Shown here piece after piece: positions 63,319-64,000 of a DNA stretch of 64,000 nucleotides; within the stretch, counting starts at the first letter, position 1, and every line of letters begins with the position of its first letter. Source of the DNA: Bradyrhizobium sp. CB2312. GTDB lineage: Bacteria; Pseudomonadota; Alphaproteobacteria; Rhizobiales; Xanthobacteraceae. The position numbers and the translations under genes are program-made. The stretch covers positions 1,323,501 to 1,387,500 of the forward strand of contig NZ_CP121668.1 of NCBI RefSeq assembly GCF_029714425.1. Reading direction: 5' to 3'. The notes below the pieces were generated by a model. The model saw nothing but the letters and a program-made list of their open reading frames with translations. It had not been told where the DNA came from and searched no databases.

Positions 63319-64000
63319 TCAGACGCTCACGCCCAACGCCTTCCATTCGCGCAGTGCCTGAGCATCGCGCGGGGTGACGTCGGGATATTCGGCGTCCTCG
63401 CCGACGCTCGGCGAGATCTTCCAGGAGCGGGCGCATTTGGTGCCGACCGCCTTCTCGACCACGACCGCGACGCCGGGGACGGCATCGAGGCGGAACGCGC
63501 TCGCCGGCGCCTCGCCCTCGCGCACCTCGTAGTTCGAGGTGATGCAGACTTCGGCGAGATCGACGTCGAACAGCGTCATCATCATGTCCCTGTCGGCGAC
63601 ATAGATCACCGGTGAGGCCTCAAGCGAGGAGCCGATGTTCTTGGCGGCGCGTTCGAGCTCGAGCGCGCCGGTGACGACGCGGCGGACGTTGCGGATCGTC
63701 TCCCACTTCGCGGCGAGCTTGTCGTCGCGCAGGCTTTCAATATCCGTGGGGAACAAGGTCAAATGGACCGACGGCTCCGCTTTGGGGCGGAACATCCGCC
63801 AGGCCTCATCCGTGGTGAAGCTCAGGATCGGCGCGAGCCACTTCAAGAGGGCATCGCACAAAAGCTCGATCGCGGTGAGCGCGGCCTTGCGCGCCACCGA
63901 GGACGGCGGATCGCAATACAGCGTGTCCTTGCGAATATCGAAGTAGAACGCCGACAGCTCGGAGTTCATGAAAGCCGACAGGCTTGCGACCACGGTCTTG
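63319..64000 (-). CDS. ileS: Isoleucyl-tRNA synthetase, C-terminal part (cut by window edge)
   Basis: The reading frame is open to the right edge, giving about 227 residues of the anticodon-binding and C-terminal region. [40 protein letters not shown] and [16 protein letters not shown] are typical of IleS. The C-terminal zinc motif is degenerate: [11 protein letters not shown] has only one Cys where zinc-binding IleS has C-x2-C, and the second pair is absent. lspA follows after ten bases. Confidence 0.93.
   Translation of the reverse strand, partial: KTVVASLSAFMNSELSAFYFDIRKDTLYCDPPSSVARKAALTAIELLCDALLKWLAPILSFTTDEAWRMFRPKAEPSVHLTLFPTDIESLRDDKLAAKWETIRNVRRVVTGALELERAAKNIGSSLEASPVIYVADRDMMMTLFDVDLAEVCITSNYEVREGEAPASAFRLDAVPGVAVVVEKAVGTKCARSWKISPSVGEDAEYPDVTPRDAQALREWKALGVSV

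Overview
The window is high-GC chromosomal DNA from a slow-growing rhizobial alphaproteobacterium, most probably Bradyrhizobium or a close relative (Rhodopseudomonas/Nitrobacteraceae). The reasons are the protein set: a Lys/Ala-rich histone H1-like protein, a TorF-type porin, a CIRCE-controlled groESL, HisZ next to a long HisG, DUF4170/DUF374 beside waaA-lpxK, a DUF2093 protein, and a fluoroacetate-dehalogenase homologue close to the R. palustris enzyme. Intergenic palindromic repeats of types I associate with this group (recalled, not searched) recur throughout. I saw no tRNA, rRNA, CRISPR array, insertion sequence or phage gene.

Layout. 0.2-7 kb: an alpha/beta hydrolase, a cytochrome c2, and the glycolate oxidase genes glcD, glcE and glcF. 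A reverse-strand monooxygenase gene lies between glcD and glcE. The histone-like gene follows. 7.5-13 kb: porin, SbmA/BacA-like ABC exporter (reverse), lactate/glycolate permease, META-domain protein. 13-20.6 kb: an exported protein, groES-groEL (reverse), a lipoprotein, a CheZ-type phosphatase, an L,D-transpeptidase and a DUF2076 protein. 20.7-24.8 kb: sugar-lipid deacetylase plus glycosyltransferase, then hisZ-hisG. 25.3-26.9 kb: two adjacent regulator genes. 26.9-29.5 kb: rsmE and ubiA. 30.4-36 kb: a tightly overlapped envelope operon, pmbA - inositol-phosphatase-like - DUF4170 - DUF374 - waaA - lpxK, completing Kdo-lipid A synthesis. 36-39.3 kb: small genes and many repeats. 39.3-40.9 kb: xseA.

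41-46.5 kb is the accessory stretch. It separates xseA from purD, which I recall as near neighbours in related genomes. It holds a three-gene operon (hydrolase, membrane protein, winged-helix regulator) behind a promoter carrying two palindromic operator-like sites. Next to it is a visibly AT-richer reverse-strand block: a PD-(D/E)XK-like nuclease gene that is frameshifted before its SEC-C zinc tail, and a HEPN-domain protein with an RX4H motif. This block looks most like a decaying defence-type module and is the best candidate for an undescribed system.

46.8-64 kb: purD, fluoroacetate dehalogenase-like, tadA, an RluB-type pseudouridine synthase with a very long disordered Arg/Asp-rich N-terminus, rsmD, mutL, a ribbon-helix-helix protein, a GMC dehydrogenase cluster with its own cytochrome c, arfB, a paired M16 peptidase operon, lspA, and the 3' end of ileS running off the window edge.

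All functional calls come from reading motifs and from memory of protein families. No database search was run. Start codons were moved from the longest open frame wherever a ribosome-binding site, signal peptide or domain boundary argued for it.
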